A DNA stretch of 64,000 nt from Sphingobacterium sp. B16(2022) (GTDB taxonomy: Bacteria; Bacteroidota; Bacteroidia; Sphingobacteriales; Sphingobacteriaceae): NCBI RefSeq assembly GCF_012030425.1, contig NZ_JAAUVN010000001.1, positions 310,001 to 374,000 of the forward strand, read 5' to 3'. Below are positions 35,501 to 43,639 of the stretch, piece after piece (positions within the stretch are counted from its first letter, which is position 1; each line of letters begins with the position of its first letter). Both the position numbers and the translations under genes were made by a program. Under the pieces are notes generated by a model that had not been told where the DNA came from, ran no database searches, and was given only the letters and a program-made list of their open reading frames with translations.

Positions 35501-35880
35501 TTATTCCCGGTAGTTCCAATGGTGCTATGGGAAACATGTTTAATAACGTATCCGACCGTTGGACAGTAGCCGATCCCAGACAAGATGTTTTTTATCCTCG
35601 TTTGTCAGATTATCAAAGTTCCAATAATAATATGGCCTCAACCTGGTGGTTGCGAGATATGAGTTTTTTGAGATTGCGAAATGTTGAACTGGGTTTTAAT
35701 ATGCCTTCCAACTGGATAAATCCCATTCAAATAAAAAACCTACGTATTTTCTTAAGAGGGAATAATTTATTGACTATTTCAGATTTTAAGCTTTGGGATC
35801 CGGAGCTAGGCGTCAATAATGGTATGCGCTATCCAATTATGAAGTCTATGTCAATAGGTATGGAATTGAATTTTAAATAA
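32527..35880 (+). CDS. SusC-like TonB-dependent receptor with STN signalling domain
   Basis: 1117 aa. Signal/anchor (residues 1-38), STN domain about 45-100 (NVTIKQALHDLHGKMGVKFVY), carboxypeptidase-D-like beta domain ~137-220 (IIEGQVLTESGNRLSNATV), plug from VVVGFGTQRKASVVG with VRGANGVILVNTKRG, then a 22-strand barrel ending with MSIGMELNFK. It imports a glycan or other ligand across the outer membrane. The STN domain lets it signal to FecR. Follows the anti-sigma gene by 44 bp and is 27 bp before susD. Confidence 0.95.
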   Translation: MNQLKPKQTKQNIRGVRLLMYLVLLTICITTTSSSLKATLQKEISIEFNNVTIKQALHDLHGKMGVKFVYSPNDIDENKKIKLSFHNEKLESILNKLFTGMNVSFVMKDYTIILKKSATVEQVIQNRIIEGQVLTESGNRLSNATVTGNVSNRSTSTDDNGRFSLSVLPTDRYISVRLVGYAPEQIELTDRNSYRIVLKDSVSALDEVVVVGFGTQRKASVVGAITTIQPKRLQSGTTRSLSNNLAGQLSGVIAVQRSGEPGYDNSNFWIRGISTFGGNRNPLILVDGVERSLDNMDPEEIESFSVLKDAAASAVYGVRGANGVILVNTKRGKVGKPNVSFRFEEGLTSPIQLPKFVGAAEYLEVMNSIREERGETGLYSQERIDNIRKGVDKDLYPDVNWLDEILKDRAGNSRGNLSVNGGSDILRYSLVTSFYREGGIIERDKKQDWDSSSKLNRYNVRSNVDINVSPTTLFRLNIGGYLQDRNRAPQSVDALFQEAFTIPPYVHPTIYSSGEIPRTSGRTNPWALATQRGYERLSDSKIESLFSIEQDLSFFLKGLKARGLFSFDRYSSTSVVRSKDPDYYNPAIGRDEEGRLKLVIDSYGQEFLGYSKGSDWGDKSMYLEGAINYAQNFGNHNIEGMVLYNQRNYDNGDLLPYRNQGIAGRFSYNYANRYIGEFNFGYNGSENFAPGKRFGFFPSFALGWYLSEETWMQHLRSTVNKLKFRGSYGLVGNDKLDGRRFAYITTINESTGYSWGINNDFRRSGRIEGDQGNLDLTWETVNKTNLGFELGLWNALDFQIDYFTEKRSNIFMQRRSIPGSSGFTNAPWANYGKVNNQGVDASVEFSKALNPDLFLSVRGTFTYAHNKIIEQDEPSAVIGTSRSSTGKSIGQLFGLVADGLFEEQDFADVANGQLKSDIPKHTFGPVRPGDIKYVDLNHDGVIDAFDRTAIGGTEDPQIVYGFGANVRYKSFDFGFFMQGLSKTDRIIGGSNFIPGSSNGAMGNMFNNVSDRWTVADPRQDVFYPRLSDYQSSNNNMASTWWLRDMSFLRLRNVELGFNMPSNWINPIQIKNLRIFLRGNNLLTISDFKLWDPELGVNNGMRYPIMKSMSIGMELNFK

Positions 35881-35907
35881 CAGCCTGATTACTATAAAAA
35901 TACTGTA

Positions 35908-37773
35908 ATGAAAAAATCTAAGATATTAATATCCATCATTTTTATAACCTTTGCCCTAACCTCGTGTACAAAATATTTGGATAAGATGCCAGATGATCAA
36001 TTGACATTAGAAATGGTGTTCAATGATAAAACGCGTACTGAGGATTGGCTTGCCGGTATATATAGTAATATTCCCGATCCCTATTGGGGCTATACCCGTT
36101 CGATCGGCTGGGATCCACTATCAGACGATATGGCGCCATCTACAGGATGGGAACAGTTTGGTTGGACCTTACTTGCAAAACAAACCGGCAATTGGAATCC
36201 GACTAGTGATTGGGATCCTAATTATTGGAGCGAGCTACCTAAAAGAATCCGCTCTGCCTATATCTTTTTAGAACATGTCAAACCAAATGCTGCACAATTG
36301 GTAACCGAAGACGAAGTAAACCTGATGAAGGCGGAAGCTCGTTTTATGATTGCTTATTATTATTCGCTGTTGCTGGAAACATACGGAGCAATACCTTTTC
36401 AACTCGGTATGGCAGATCCCAATGGCAGTGAAGAAGAGTTAATGCTAGGTCAAACGCCATTTGATAATGTCGTCAAATGGATCGATCAGGAGCTTTTAGA
36501 CCTGTCTGCGGTGCTGCCTGCAAGCTACACTAATACACAAAAATATGGAAGAGCTACTTCCATTATGTGCTTAGCTGTTAGAGCAAGATTACTTTTATTT
36601 GCGGCAAGCCCCTTAGTTAATGGCAATAGCGCCTACAAATCTTTTGTAAATAATAAAGGAGAGGCCATTTATAATGCAACATTCGATGCAAATAAGTGGG
36701 CCATTGCCACCCAAGCCAGTAAATTGCTTATCGATCGTGCTGAAGCTTCAGGACATAAGCTCTATTATGAATATAATGCAGATGGAAGCATAGATCCATT
36801 TATGTCGTATCTGAATATGATGTTCAGAAGACCGCAAGATGGCAATAAAGAAATACTATTCGCAAGACCTAATTCAGATTTTGGTGAATACGATCGACAT
36901 GCCCAGCCTCGTGGGACAGGAGGCAATGGAGGTTTAGGAATCACCCAATCATTGGTTGATGCATTTTATATGGAAAATGGGCGTACCATCAATGATCCCC
37001 TCTCAGGGTATCGGGAGAAAGGATTTTCAACTGCCAATGAAATTCGGAATACACAATGGGCAGAATCCAAAGGAGGAGGTATTGTAACCCTACAGGGAAC
37101 TTTTAACATGTACACCCATCGAGAGCCACGGTTTTATATTTCTGTGCTGTATAACGGCGCTTGGTTTAGGAGAGAAAATCGAACAACTGAATTTTATTTA
37201 GGAAGCTGGGATGGTGGACCGACACATGATGCGCCACAGAACGGGTACCTGGTACGAAAAAAAGTACACCCCGATTATGACCCTCGCAACGGTACGAATC
37301 CTTATCGGCCAGGTATTCTCTATCGTTTAGGAGAAGCGTATCTCAATTATGCAGAAGCATTAAATGAAAGTAACCCTGGTCACGCCGACATATTGAAATA
37401 TTTAAATTTAATTCGGGAGCGGGGAGGTATTCCACAATATGGAACAGGGCCGTCCGCATTACCCGTTCCAAGCAGTCAAGAACAGGTACGTCAGGCTATT
37501 CGTCAAGAAAGACGTGTAGAGCTCAACAATGAGGGAATTCGTTATCGCGATATTCGTAGATGGAAAATAGGAGAGCAGACTATTAATGGTAATTTTTATG
37601 GAATGAATTTTTCTGGTACAGAAAAAGATGATAACGATGCTAATCCGAAAGCGTTTTTCAAAAGGTCAGTATATCAGAAACGTCTTTTCTCAGAAAAAAA
37701 TTATTGGTTTCCAGTACCTCAGTCGGAAATTGATAAGAATAAAAATTTAGTTCAAAATCCTTTCTGGGACTAG
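35908..37773 (+). CDS. SusD-like/RagB surface lipoprotein
   Basis: 621 aa. Lipobox FALTSC (Cys20), then the TPR-like helices of the RagB/SusD fold (LMKAEARFMIAYYYSLLLET near 145, QERRVELNNEGIRYRDIRRW near the C terminus). Forms the lid of the SusC barrel and binds the substrate outside the cell. No glycoside hydrolase or peptidase follows, so the substrate class cannot be deduced. Ends 47 bp before a large hairpin. Confidence 0.95.
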   Translation: MKKSKILISIIFITFALTSCTKYLDKMPDDQLTLEMVFNDKTRTEDWLAGIYSNIPDPYWGYTRSIGWDPLSDDMAPSTGWEQFGWTLLAKQTGNWNPTSDWDPNYWSELPKRIRSAYIFLEHVKPNAAQLVTEDEVNLMKAEARFMIAYYYSLLLETYGAIPFQLGMADPNGSEEELMLGQTPFDNVVKWIDQELLDLSAVLPASYTNTQKYGRATSIMCLAVRARLLLFAASPLVNGNSAYKSFVNNKGEAIYNATFDANKWAIATQASKLLIDRAEASGHKLYYEYNADGSIDPFMSYLNMMFRRPQDGNKEILFARPNSDFGEYDRHAQPRGTGGNGGLGITQSLVDAFYMENGRTINDPLSGYREKGFSTANEIRNTQWAESKGGGIVTLQGTFNMYTHREPRFYISVLYNGAWFRRENRTTEFYLGSWDGGPTHDAPQNGYLVRKKVHPDYDPRNGTNPYRPGILYRLGEAYLNYAEALNESNPGHADILKYLNLIRERGGIPQYGTGPSALPVPSSQEQVRQAIRQERRVELNNEGIRYRDIRRWKIGEQTINGNFYGMNFSGTEKDDNDANPKAFFKRSVYQKRLFSEKNYWFPVPQSEIDKNKNLVQNPFWD

Positions 37774-37820
37774 GGCAGTCATTATTGCATTTTTATCATG
37801 CTATTAATTTTATAGCCGTC

Positions 37821-37887
37821 AACACAAACTAAGTGTATTGTTTCTAAAAGTATCGCACTTTTGGAAATAATACATTCAGTTTGTATT
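37821..37887 (+). repeat. Large RNA-type hairpin after susD
   Basis: Arms 37821-37851 and 37857-37887 pair over 31 positions around loop ATCGC, with only two mismatches and three G.U pairs. The G.U pairs work only in plus-strand RNA (they would be A.C on the other strand), so the hairpin was probably kept as RNA of the susCD transcript. No T run follows; it may stabilise the 3' end or be a mobile-repeat remnant. Confidence 0.6.
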
Positions 37888-38071
37888 ATGTTTTCACAAT
37901 GATGGTACTCCTTGATATTGAATTTATCATTTAACTATTTAAGGAAGTACGAACAACCCGTCTATTTAAAAAAAACTCCAACTTAAAAGAATCAAACTAC
38001 TGTTATAAATAGTATTGCGGAACTTATGTATATTAGGCTAGTATAAGCAACTATAAGCCACAAGCACAAAA

Positions 38072-38644
38072 ATGAATATAGAAACATTTTTCTCATCTGA
38101 ATTGATTCTTGAAAACGAGTCAATTTTTATGCGCCCTTTGACCATTCATGATATTGATACAATAGAATCTATTAGCTATAGTACAGCACTAGGCGAATTT
38201 GGAGCAAGAGTAAAAAACAGAAATGATCTAACAGATTATTTTAATTTCTGTCTTCATGCAAAACAGGAAAAGGAATTATACCCACTCATCATTATCAGGA
38301 AGGAAGACGGTGATCCAATCGGATTAACGATGTTTGGAAATATCAGTTTTCAGCATAAAAGATTAGAAATCGGATGGACATGGATTGGCGAAAAATATCA
38401 AGGAACAGGTATAAATGCAATTTGTAAAAGACTTCTCCTTGACTATTCCTTTGACATCTTAGATCTACGTCGAGTAGAATTTAAAATAGATATCAACAAT
38501 CTCAAATCACAAAGAGCAATAGAAAAGATCGGGGCGGTTAAAGAAGGGCTTTTAAGAAATTACAATATTCAGTCTTATGGTGAAAGTAAAGGAACGTATG
38601 TTTACAGTATTCTTCAAGAAGAATGGAGAACAATGCCTAAATGA
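38072..38644 (+). CDS. GNAT acetyltransferase (RimJ/RimL-like)
   Basis: 190 aa, full-length GNAT fold with IFMRPLTIHDIDTIESIS at the start and the pantetheine-binding motif IGEKYQGTGINAICKRLLLD (residues ~109-128), followed by VEFKIDINNLKSQRAIEKIG. The pattern fits acetyltransferases acting on N-terminal serine/threonine or small amines; the substrate is unknown. ATG 38072 is the clear start. Convergent with the phosphatase gene (42 bp). Confidence 0.88.
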   Translation: MNIETFFSSELILENESIFMRPLTIHDIDTIESISYSTALGEFGARVKNRNDLTDYFNFCLHAKQEKELYPLIIIRKEDGDPIGLTMFGNISFQHKRLEIGWTWIGEKYQGTGINAICKRLLLDYSFDILDLRRVEFKIDINNLKSQRAIEKIGAVKEGLLRNYNIQSYGESKGTYVYSILQEEWRTMPK

Positions 38645-38686
38645 TCAGTAATGGAGTTATTACGCGGTGAAGAAAAACCATTTAAA

Positions 38687-39217
38687 TTATCCATTTCTCC
38701 AAAATCTTTTTTCAATTATGCGAACATTTTCGGCGTCTTTCAGTGTTTGAAGATAATTCGATAACTGTAGCAATTCATCATCCACAGGGTCCCCGGTGAA
38801 TTCAGCTACCTGGACTGCATTACCATAGTTTAGCATTGATTTTTCAGCTGTATCATCGATTATAAGCGTCCTTTCCAACTTAAATCCTTTTTGCTTGATT
38901 TTAGATAATCTTTTTACAAAGTAGTAGTCATCAGTCACACTTTTACGTTTTTTTGTCGTTCGCGATCTTCCCCAGACAAATTCAAATGTAATATGCGCAG
39001 GTTTGATTCTTTCAACCAATTGTTTTACATAAACATCGTCTGCCGAACTCCATATCGCTAATTTGAAATCCCTTGCTAATAACGTAAGGAAGTGATCTAA
39101 ATAGGGTCTTTTATAAATGAAATATGAACCCATCTTGAAGTCTTCATCTCTTTCGAGTTTATTTTGCACAGCATAAAGCAGAGTTTCGTCTAGATCCAAG
39201 ACTATTAGGATTTCCAT
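38687..39217 (-). CDS. FCP1/NIF-type HAD phosphatase
   Basis: 176 aa from ATG 39217 (39244 would put nine extra residues before the core). DLDET at residues 8-12 is the catalytic DxDxT of the FCP1/SCP family of HAD phosphatases; LAIWSSADDVYVKQLVE carries motif II, and LIIDDTAEKSMLN motif III. FCP1-like proteins are typically eukaryotic protein-serine phosphatases; in bacteria they are rare and mostly uncharacterised. A protein target is therefore possible but unproven. No partner gene is evident. Confidence 0.8.
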   Translation of the reverse strand: MEILIVLDLDETLLYAVQNKLERDEDFKMGSYFIYKRPYLDHFLTLLARDFKLAIWSSADDVYVKQLVERIKPAHITFEFVWGRSRTTKKRKSVTDDYYFVKRLSKIKQKGFKLERTLIIDDTAEKSMLNYGNAVQVAEFTGDPVDDELLQLSNYLQTLKDAENVRIIEKRFWRNG

Positions 39218-39454
39218 TTTACAATCATAGGGAGATTTTCGCAATATTTTACTCGAAATTTTCAGATGTCACTAAAATTGGATCATTTTAATAATCATGT
39301 CCCTCATTTGGACCAGATAAGATTGATTATTCGAAAAAAGTATTAACAGATCACTGAATCTTAAATACTTTAATTTTTAGGAATAAGGCCAGAAGATTAT
39401 TACTTTTACTTGTGAAAGGAACAAAGTAATTACAGTAATTTTTTTCTGATAAAC

Positions 39455-39838
39455 ATGCGAGATCTAGATGTCATCTATTCCAAATTTATTGAAAAGTTAA
39501 AATTAGTATTGCAATATATATTGGAAAATTTTGGGGAGAAAGAAATCTTGATGCGAAAAAACCAAGGACTTATTCAAAATCGAAATTTTGGCATCAAAAA
39601 TTCTCAGATTAAAGGATATGTTTTTCATGGTTATGGTTGCGATTTTAGATTTAAAAATGAAGATGTGGATATTGAATTTGAAAACGATAATATTGGATTT
39701 ACAGATTGGAGTTTTTATTTATTCGTGGATGGGCATAATTCAGAGATAACAGAAGCAATGTGTAAAGCATTTTTGAAAGAGAAAGTTGAAAAACAAGAAT
39801 TAAGATTTCTAAATAGAATATATGAGATTAATGAATAG
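39455..39838 (+). CDS. Small cytosolic protein, DUF6896-like
   Basis: 127 aa without a signal. Two helices, then GYVFHGYGCDFRFKNEDVDIEF and an ending helical part; this resembles short proteins called DUF6896, in which I recall the HGxGC motif, and which often occur among immunity genes. That match is from memory and not certain. Alone between divergent genes. Start at ATG 39455 is supported only by being the first in frame. Confidence 0.55.
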   Translation: MRDLDVIYSKFIEKLKLVLQYILENFGEKEILMRKNQGLIQNRNFGIKNSQIKGYVFHGYGCDFRFKNEDVDIEFENDNIGFTDWSFYLFVDGHNSEITEAMCKAFLKEKVEKQELRFLNRIYEINE

Positions 39839-40013
39839 CAACTTTTATGAAAATGCGTTCTACATTTAAAGTTCAAATTACTTAAATTAATTTTTATATT
39901 CCTTAAGATGGAAATAAAAGGCAATAAAGTACACCTAAACCAATGGTTATTTCAACTTTGTAATATAGACTATAAACTATAGATCTATATTTCTGAAAAA
40001 ATAAATCAGGCTA

Positions 40014-40409
40014 TTAGTTATAGAGTCTCGGTGTCTGCAGAATTTTTAGGTCTTTTTCAAGTTTTTTTAAACGATCGTCATAGTTGGACGTTATTTGATC
40101 GACCTTCTGTTTTATTGCAATCCCGTTCTGGAAAGTAATAGTAGTAAATAATTTTATATCGCCCAAAACTTCTACGTAGTGTAAATCTTCGTTTCCCACA
40201 TCCTTTTTCACTTCAGCAGAAGTTGATAATGGAAGGCCAAATTTTTTTATAATATCTTCTTTTTTCATACCAACTGATTGCGCATCTGCAAATCGGCTTT
40301 GAGGTATTGCTTGTCTTATTTGATTTTGAGTTGTCAAATGAGACGAAAAACATGAAGTTAGCGTGAAAATTAAGTAACCGCAAGAAACTAAACTATAAAA
40401 TTTTCGCAT
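40014..40409 (-). CDS. Small lipoprotein (SmpA/OmlA-like repeat possible)
   Basis: 131 aa with lipobox LTSC (Cys20). The segment GMKKEDIIKKFGLPLSTSAEV matches the SmpA/BamE-style motif of two helices followed by G-x-P, found in small outer-membrane lipoproteins, but the second half ends in a coiled coil (YDDRLKKLEKDLKIL). Function unknown. Monocistronic, followed upstream by a gene-free stretch. Confidence 0.65.
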   Translation of the reverse strand: MRKFYSLVSCGYLIFTLTSCFSSHLTTQNQIRQAIPQSRFADAQSVGMKKEDIIKKFGLPLSTSAEVKKDVGNEDLHYVEVLGDIKLFTTITFQNGIAIKQKVDQITSNYDDRLKKLEKDLKILQTPRLYN

Positions 40410-40841
40410 AATGATTGGAGTAATAATAAAACAATGGATTACTTATCTGTAACCGTAATTTATAAATATACAGATTGTTATCTTTTAAATCGTGAAGGTT
40501 TTCTTATTTCTATGTAACTTTTTATAATCTAAATTTCTTAAACTGTAAGATATAATTATCCGCTTCAGCGTTAGTAATTCGATATATACGTTCTTAGAAT
40601 CAATTAATATTTACATCTATAAAACAAAGCAACTATAAATTGCTAGTCAAGGGTCTGAAGAGCTTTCAAATCTTTTGAGTATTATCCATTTCTTGGTGAT
40701 TTCCTGCTTTCATGATCGAATCCTATTAAATATTTTAATACGATTTATTATCAATCAGATGCAAAACTCCTATAGCTTATAGCAGTTTTGCATCCTGTAC
40801 CATTTAATTTTAATGCATAAGAAGGTGAAGCAAGACAGCTA
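40410..40841. other. Gene-free spacer with a hairpin at its right end
   Basis: 432 bases with stops in all frames. The only structure I see is the stem-loop at 40758-40794. The left end probably holds the promoter of the lipoprotein gene (minus strand). Confidence 0.5.
40758..40794 (-). terminator. Terminator-like hairpin after the response regulator gene
   Basis: GATGCAAAACT / AGTTTTGCATC, 11 bp, with an additional 5-bp inner stem CTATA/TATAG. On the minus strand it lies 47 bp beyond the stop of the LytTR gene. No T run; it probably ends the peptide/GLPGLI/kinase operon. Confidence 0.5.
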
Positions 40842-41591
40842 TCAGGCTAAATTTTCCAGATACAATAAGACCTCTTCCTTTTTTCTAATTGATACCGGTA
40901 TCATTTCTTTATTGGTCATTTCGAGAAAACCCTCCCGATAGTATTTTTTTACATATAAGAAGTTTACTAAATAAGACTGATGGCAACGGAGAAAACCACA
41001 TCTAGTCAGCATATTCTCATAGAGCTTGAGCCCTTTAGAGACCAGCACCTCTCTTTTATCTGTGAGAAAAAACGAAGTGTAACTTTTATCGCTTTTACAG
41101 TAAATGATATCATCCATCGATACGATTTCGATATACTCTTGACTTTTGAGTGCAATCCTCCGATTTAACGGGGTTTCCGGAGAGAGGTAGTGATCTTTTG
41201 CTAGAGTAACACGTTCCAGATCCACAGTCATTTGCCCACGGTGCTGTCGGCATTTATCCAGCATGGCATGCAGGGACTCTTTGTTTACAGGTTTTAAAAG
41301 ATAACCAAGTGCTCCCAGGTTCAGCGCTTCAATGGCGTACTGATCGTATGCTGTTAAAAAAACGATCTGGAAATTTTCTGTTCCGATCTCATCAAACAAT
41401 TGAAAGCTATTGCCATCCTTCAGTCTAATGTCAGCAAGGATCACATCTGGTTTTAAAAAAGGTATTTCCACTGCCGCCTCAGCGATCCCTTCGGTATAGC
41501 CAACCACCTTGATGTCCGGCATTTCATTCAGTATCTGCAGCAGATGGCGCAGAATAATTTTTTCGTCTTCTAAAACGTAGACCTTTATCAT
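40842..41591 (-). CDS. LytTR-family response regulator
   Basis: 249 aa. Receiver domain (1-120) with acidic LEDE at 7-10, phosphoacceptor D54 in ILADIRLKDG, and the conserved K in YLLKPVNKESL. The DNA-binding LytTR domain follows (~145-249) with EYIEIVSMDDIIYCKSDKSY and FLRCHQSYLVN. It starts 7 bp after the sensor kinase gene, its certain partner. LytTR regulators bind direct repeats near promoters. It is the last gene of the peptide-GLPGLI-barrel-kinase run. Confidence 0.92.
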   Translation of the reverse strand: MIKVYVLEDEKIILRHLLQILNEMPDIKVVGYTEGIAEAAVEIPFLKPDVILADIRLKDGNSFQLFDEIGTENFQIVFLTAYDQYAIEALNLGALGYLLKPVNKESLHAMLDKCRQHRGQMTVDLERVTLAKDHYLSPETPLNRRIALKSQEYIEIVSMDDIIYCKSDKSYTSFFLTDKREVLVSKGLKLYENMLTRCGFLRCHQSYLVNFLYVKKYYREGFLEMTNKEMIPVSIRKKEEVLLYLENLA

Positions 41592-41598
41592 AGTTTCC

Positions 41599-43512
41599 TT
41601 ATATATTTTTGATAATGGGTAAATTTATTTTAATGCTAATGCCTTGTTTGCCAAAGGCTTTTTTTTCAATGAGCTCAAAATGTGCATGCTGATTATTGAG
41701 TCTATATAATAACTGCAGACGTTCTCTCAATATATCTTGCGCCAATGATTTCTTTTTCTGACTTGATGTTTTTTGGTGTGTTAGACCGCTTCCATTATCA
41801 TCGATTGTTATGATAATTTCATTTTTCTCTAATTCAACCCGGATAATAAGTTCGCCCTTATAAGCAATATTCCTAAACCCATGCTCGATCGCATTTTCTA
41901 CAAAAGGTTGCAACAACATAGGTGGTATAAATACCTCTTCGGTATCCAGTTGTTCATCTATATCTATGCGGTAGCCGAAAAGGTTGGGATAGCGCATCTG
42001 TTGCAAATGGATATAATTTTCGAGCGAGATAATTTCTTCATTTAGATCTATAAAATCCATCCGGCTCTGTTCCAGTATATCCCGTAGCAATTGGGAAAAC
42101 GAAGAAAGGTAACGTACAGATTCTGTGCTGTCTCCTGTTGCGATGAGACCTTGCAGGTTGGCTATGGAATTGAAAACAAAATGTGGATTGAGCTGGGTCT
42201 GCAAAAGTTTATGCTCCAGTTTTAGTCTACTGTTATCACTGTTTAGTAGTTTGTTTTTTTGCTTAAGACTTTTTTGCTGATAGACGGTATAGATGAGTGC
42301 AAGCAATCCTGCTGCCAAAGCTAGACCTGAAAACAGCATATATTTCTGTTGCCTAATGATGTCTTCATTATGCTGATTTTTACTCTTTAAGGTCAGAATA
42401 TTGCGATCTTTTTTTTCTGCTTCATATTTCTCTTCTATTTCCGCAATGTTAGCCGCTTCGATCTCTTTAATCGTTTTTACTTCGAGTTGGCTAGCCATAT
42501 CTAAGGTTTCATATGCTTTTCTGTAATCACCTTGTAGTACATAGGCCTCGGACAGGCCTTTGTAAAGAAGATACCTAGGTTTATCTGACATATTCTTCTT
42601 ATTCAGTGCAATCGCTTTTTTGTAATAATATACTGCAGAATCTAGTTGGCCGATATTTATAAAGCTTTTGGCTAAATTGTTGTAAGCTACATCATGGATA
42701 TCGTTGTTTTTTTCTAAAATGGAAACAAACGCTCTGCTCATCTTTAGACTTTCATCATAGAATCCCATACGGGCGTAGATTTGCGCTTCGTTGTCGTAGG
42801 TACGTGCCAGGGCGAGATTATCGTTAGAGGCTAATGCGAGCTGTTTTGCCAGTTTGTTGTATTTTGCCATTTTCTCATAATCATCCAGTCGGGATGCTAG
42901 CAAGAATATCATATCGTAGTAGCGTCGTTTGATAACAGGGTGCTCCTTATAGGGGTGAGCGTGATAATATTTGTCCACATATATTGCGGCCGCCTTTTCG
43001 TTTTTATTCTGATAAAATGACTTGGCGGTCAGGTCATAAAAATAGTAAGTAATCCTACTGGATGAATTTTCTGCTTTTTGAAGGAGTTCTTGTATTTTTT
43101 TCATGACAGCAGCATCCACCACGTTGCTTTCGCTAGTCTGCTGATCAAGCGAAGCCGATTTTTTTAAAAAATAGAGATCGCCAGACTGTTGCTGCACGTT
43201 CATACTATCTAGCGAAGCAGACGCATTTTGAGGATCGTTTCCCCAATATTTAAGCTTCGCCTGAAAGAAATAATGCATTGCTTTTGATACACTATCTTTC
43301 GTTTTCGAAAGGATACTGTCTTCTAAGGTTATGGCCTGTATTTTTGCCTTTAGCGGTAAAGTATCTGTGGATATGAGAAAAGCAATATAATCTTTTTCTG
43401 AAGTGTTATTTTCCTGTTCCCAGGTGCTGGAAGAACTACTACTTTCACCGCAAGAAAACAGCAACAGCGTAAGCAATAATACGGTAATATAGTTTATTTT
43501 GGTAGAAGCCAT
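41599..43512 (-). CDS. LytS-like sensor histidine kinase with periplasmic TPRs
   Basis: 637 aa from ATG 43512. The protein begins with a lipoprotein-type signal (TLLLFSC, Cys21), then ~350 residues of TPR helices (e.g. DEAQIYARMGFYDESLKMSR), a transmembrane helix near 394-412, and a His_kinase domain: LNPHFVFNSIANLQG carries the phosphorylated His, PFVENAIEHGF the N box, and IDDNGSGL the G box. The 43587 start would add 25 residues before the signal. A kinase with a lipid-anchored TPR sensor is unusual but seen in Bacteroidota. It probably senses a protein or peptide in the periplasm. Confidence 0.88.
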   Translation of the reverse strand: MASTKINYITVLLLTLLLFSCGESSSSSSTWEQENNTSEKDYIAFLISTDTLPLKAKIQAITLEDSILSKTKDSVSKAMHYFFQAKLKYWGNDPQNASASLDSMNVQQQSGDLYFLKKSASLDQQTSESNVVDAAVMKKIQELLQKAENSSSRITYYFYDLTAKSFYQNKNEKAAAIYVDKYYHAHPYKEHPVIKRRYYDMIFLLASRLDDYEKMAKYNKLAKQLALASNDNLALARTYDNEAQIYARMGFYDESLKMSRAFVSILEKNNDIHDVAYNNLAKSFINIGQLDSAVYYYKKAIALNKKNMSDKPRYLLYKGLSEAYVLQGDYRKAYETLDMASQLEVKTIKEIEAANIAEIEEKYEAEKKDRNILTLKSKNQHNEDIIRQQKYMLFSGLALAAGLLALIYTVYQQKSLKQKNKLLNSDNSRLKLEHKLLQTQLNPHFVFNSIANLQGLIATGDSTESVRYLSSFSQLLRDILEQSRMDFIDLNEEIISLENYIHLQQMRYPNLFGYRIDIDEQLDTEEVFIPPMLLQPFVENAIEHGFRNIAYKGELIIRVELEKNEIIITIDDNGSGLTHQKTSSQKKKSLAQDILRERLQLLYRLNNQHAHFELIEKKAFGKQGISIKINLPIIKNI

Positions 43513-43639
43513 GCTAGATGAATGTAAATTATATTTAAAGGTAATGCAAAGTACCCGTACTATTGAAAAATTAGCAAAATCTGTCACCTGTCAATCTTAT
43601 TTATTTAAGGATCGGATTGCACATACTTTCCAAGGTTCG

